Positions 62,307-64,000 of a stretch of 64,000 nt of DNA are shown one piece after another. Every line of letters begins with the position of its first letter. Within the stretch, counting starts at the first letter, position 1. The notes below the pieces were generated by a model. It ran no database searches. It saw only the letters and a list, made by a program, of their open reading frames with translations, and was not told the origin of the DNA. The translations under genes were made by a program, and so were the position numbers. Source of the DNA: Oscillospiraceae bacterium (GTDB lineage Bacteria > Bacillota > Clostridia > Oscillospirales > Acutalibacteraceae); contig SVPZ01000006.1 in assembly GCA_015065605.1 (NCBI GenBank), forward strand, positions 1 to 64,000, written 5' to 3'.

Positions 62307-63458
62307 ATGAGTGAATTGTTTGAAATAAAGATTACGGAATATAAGGAATTTTCAAAACTTCCCGACCCGTTCTTAAAGCAAGACGGCACAAGATATGAAA
62401 ATCCTGATGAATGGGAAGAAATGAGAAAAAATCTTTATAAGCCTACCATAGAATTTCAGTACGGAAAACAACCGCCCTGTCCTGAATTTTTAGAGGTTGA
62501 GCCTACGTACACACCGGGCAAGGCAAGAGGCGGCAATACATATCTTATTCATTCGGGCACAAAAGAAAAACCCATTAGATTTCGTCTGAAACTTTTTTTG
62601 CCGAATACAGAAGAAAAATGCCCCGTAGTTATTGACGGCGACGGCTGTTTTGAATATCCTTATAACAGGGAATTTTTAGACAAATTTCTTGACAATAATA
62701 TCGCCTTTGCTTTATTTGACAGAACAGAAATTGCCCACGACGTACAAGGTGAGGGCAGATGTAAGGGCGCTTTTTATGAAACCTATAACGACTATAATTA
62801 CGGTGCCTTTGCCGCTTGGGCTTGGGGATATTCCAGAGTGGTTGACGCGCTTGAGGTAATTGATAAAACAGATAATTCTTTGATTACCTTTACAGGACAT
62901 TCACGAGGTGGCAAAACTGCTATGCTTGCAGGCGCACTGGATGAAAGAGCAGCTATTGTTAATCCCAATGAAACCTGTGCAGGCGCTTGTTCCTGTAACA
63001 GACTTTTTATAAAGGCTATAGGTGAAGACGGGGTGGAGCGTCCAAGCGAAACTGCCGCAAGTCTTGCAAAAATGTTTCCGTTCTGGATGGGTGAGGAATT
63101 TAACGAAATGGCAGAAACTCCCGAACTTTTGCCCTTTGATTCTCATTTCTTAAAGGCTATGGTAGCTCCTCGTGTACTTTTTGTATCCGAAGCAGGAAGT
63201 GATATATGGGCAAATCCCGTAGGCAGTTGGCAGACCACCAAAGCGGCGCAAGAGGTATATAAATTTTTAGGAAAAGAAGAAAATTTATATTGGTATTTCA
63301 GAAACGGTACTCATTATCATGCTATTGAGGACGTCGAAAAACTTGTCAGCGTTATTAAAAAGGTTAAGTATGGTGAGCCTTTGTGCGACGGTTTCTTTAA
63401 AACTCCCTTTAAAGAGCCACCTTTAATGTATGACTGGAAAAATCCTCTGGATAAATAA
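62307..63458 (+). CDS. CE15-like glucuronoyl esterase family hydrolase
   Basis: 383 residues, alpha/beta hydrolase. The nucleophile elbow is GHSRGGK at about 197-203 (Ser199); the preceding AWAWGYSRVVDALE and the following NETCAGACSCNR match the conserved Glu and Arg segments of CE15; NGTHYHAIED near 332-341 supplies the His. CE15 enzymes cleave methyl-glucuronate esters linking xylan to lignin. No signal peptide is visible, so this form would act inside the cell on imported fragments, or on a different ester. It is cotranscribed with the membrane-anchored protein by spacing. Confidence 0.8.
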   Translation: MSELFEIKITEYKEFSKLPDPFLKQDGTRYENPDEWEEMRKNLYKPTIEFQYGKQPPCPEFLEVEPTYTPGKARGGNTYLIHSGTKEKPIRFRLKLFLPNTEEKCPVVIDGDGCFEYPYNREFLDKFLDNNIAFALFDRTEIAHDVQGEGRCKGAFYETYNDYNYGAFAAWAWGYSRVVDALEVIDKTDNSLITFTGHSRGGKTAMLAGALDERAAIVNPNETCAGACSCNRLFIKAIGEDGVERPSETAASLAKMFPFWMGEEFNEMAETPELLPFDSHFLKAMVAPRVLFVSEAGSDIWANPVGSWQTTKAAQEVYKFLGKEENLYWYFRNGTHYHAIEDVEKLVSVIKKVKYGEPLCDGFFKTPFKEPPLMYDWKNPLDK

Positions 63459-63494
63459 AGATAAGCAGATAGAATTTTCTATCTGCTTATCTTT
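63457..63494. terminator. Perfect bidirectional terminator
   Basis: AAAGATAAGCAGATAG (63457-63472) pairs without mismatch with CTATCTGCTTATCTTT (63479-63494). It overlaps the stop codons of the CE15-like gene and of the convergent regulator. Confidence 0.93.
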
Positions 63495-64000
63495 CTATAA
63501 GACTGTGTGGAATAAATGTGTCGTCACGCGAGTTTTCTTCAACCGTTTTAATTGCTTTTTCGGCGATTTCTTCGGTGCTGATTTCTATGGAAGAAATGGG
63601 AAGTTTTAATCGGTCAAGGCTGGGGATATTATCAAATCCGTAAAAACCATCAGCGAAGGAGTGAGTATAGGCGTATATTGCGTAAAGGTCGGTAGAACAT
63701 ATAATAGCCGTGCCCTCTTCATAATGTTCTTTAAGATTTTCGGGGCTTTTGACAGTTTCGAAAGGAACGTTATTTACAGCGTTTAAAAAACCTTCGTATC
63801 TCTTATGCTGTGCGAAAGCGTTTTCATATCTTAAAGCGGGGCTATAGTAAATAATCTTTTTATGTGTGGCTGTAACCTTTTCGGTTAGATATGCCATAGC
63901 ATTAAAATCGTCGGCTCCAACGTATGGGATACCTTCAATTTTATTGCCCAAGGCGACAATGGGGATAGACAACTGATTTAAAAATGTGACGAACTGTTTA
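63487..64000 (-). CDS. LacI/GalR-type regulator, C-terminal part (cut by window end)
   Basis: The frame is open to base 64000, so only the last 171 or so codons are present. IPIVALGNKI, YVGADDFNAM, HKRYEGFLNAV, ICSTDLYAIYAY, GFYGFDNIPS and the final FIPHSLIER are the standard landmarks of the LacI periplasmic-binding-like effector domain. The N-terminal DNA-binding domain lies outside the window. It converges on the CE15-like gene and may regulate it or genes beyond the window. A TTG at 63972 could be mistaken for a start but sits within the domain. Confidence 0.88.
   Translation of the reverse strand, partial: KQFVTFLNQLSIPIVALGNKIEGIPYVGADDFNAMAYLTEKVTATHKKIIYYSPALRYENAFAQHKRYEGFLNAVNNVPFETVKSPENLKEHYEEGTAIICSTDLYAIYAYTHSFADGFYGFDNIPSLDRLKLPISSIEISTEEIAEKAIKTVEENSRDDTFIPHSLIER

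Noticed and set aside
1..64000. CRISPR arrays, tRNA genes, intact insertion sequences or prophage
   Set aside because: I found no regularly spaced repeats with unique spacers, no tRNA-like cloverleaf I could support, and no transposase, integrase or phage structural gene.

Overview
The window looks like the chromosome of an anaerobic, plant-glycan-using Clostridia bacterium, probably a gut Oscillospirales or Ruminococcaceae relative. The pointers are a type I dockerin, a PurO-type IMP cyclohydrolase next to a stand-alone AICAR transformylase, a single-chain PurL, formate-tetrahydrofolate ligase in the purine operon, GlnRS beside GluRS, many TTGACA/TATAAT-type promoters, and dispersed short repeats of a style I associate with gut Firmicutes. 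Taxonomy is inferred from gene content only.

Layout. 1-4847 (minus): nrdR-gltX-glnS-nif3 operon whose promoter spacer is filled by an NrdR box; a 275 bp repeat supplies the nif3 stop codon. 4988-8427 (plus): cyclophilin, rmlA and two glycosyltransferases. 8428-9145: gene-free, with an iteron-like TGTAAACA array, half of a dispersed repeat and a 17-unit heptamer array. 9146-21922: an RpiR regulator facing a sugar/polyol operon (COG2407 isomerase, FAD dehydrogenase, Fe-S protein, class II aldolase, PfkB kinase, IolB-like isomerase, aldose epimerase, DUF4867, FGGY kinase, fused EtfB-EtfA, SGNH hydrolase). 21972-36120: three AraC-type regulators, each divergent from catabolic genes (UxuA-like/RraA-like/SDR; enolase-superfamily dehydratase/GH10; a GH63/MGH1-like glycosidase with a TIM-barrel isomerase), plus a 1215-residue secreted dockerin protein with two NodB deacetylase domains. 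36168-47180 (minus): purE-purM-purN-purO-AICARFT-purD-purL-fhs behind a ZTP riboswitch. 47247-50400: GH16 glucanase, then repeat-rich DNA holding two orphan genes. 50400-58680: M20 peptidase, LTA-synthase-like protein, aminotransferase behind the second 275 bp repeat, secDF, Gfo/Idh oxidoreductase. 58766-64000: lipoprotein serpin, RNase P RNA (minus), P-loop ATPase, a membrane-anchored protein, a CE15-like esterase, and a LacI-type regulator cut by the window end.

How it fits together. The central third reads as plant polysaccharide use: secreted deacetylase, intracellular GH10, GH63-like and CE15-like enzymes, a uronate-type dehydratase set and local one-operon regulators. The RpiR operon combines carbon-chain cleavage (kinase plus aldolase) with an oxidation step that hands electrons to a fused electron-transfer flavoprotein; I cannot assign its substrate and consider it the best candidate for an undescribed pathway. 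The purine operon joins nucleotide and one-carbon metabolism under a riboswitch sensing the 10-formyl-THF-shortage signal ZTP. The other notable element is the 275 bp repeat: its two copies differ at only five positions, and these include a compensatory base-pair change, which points to a conserved fold.
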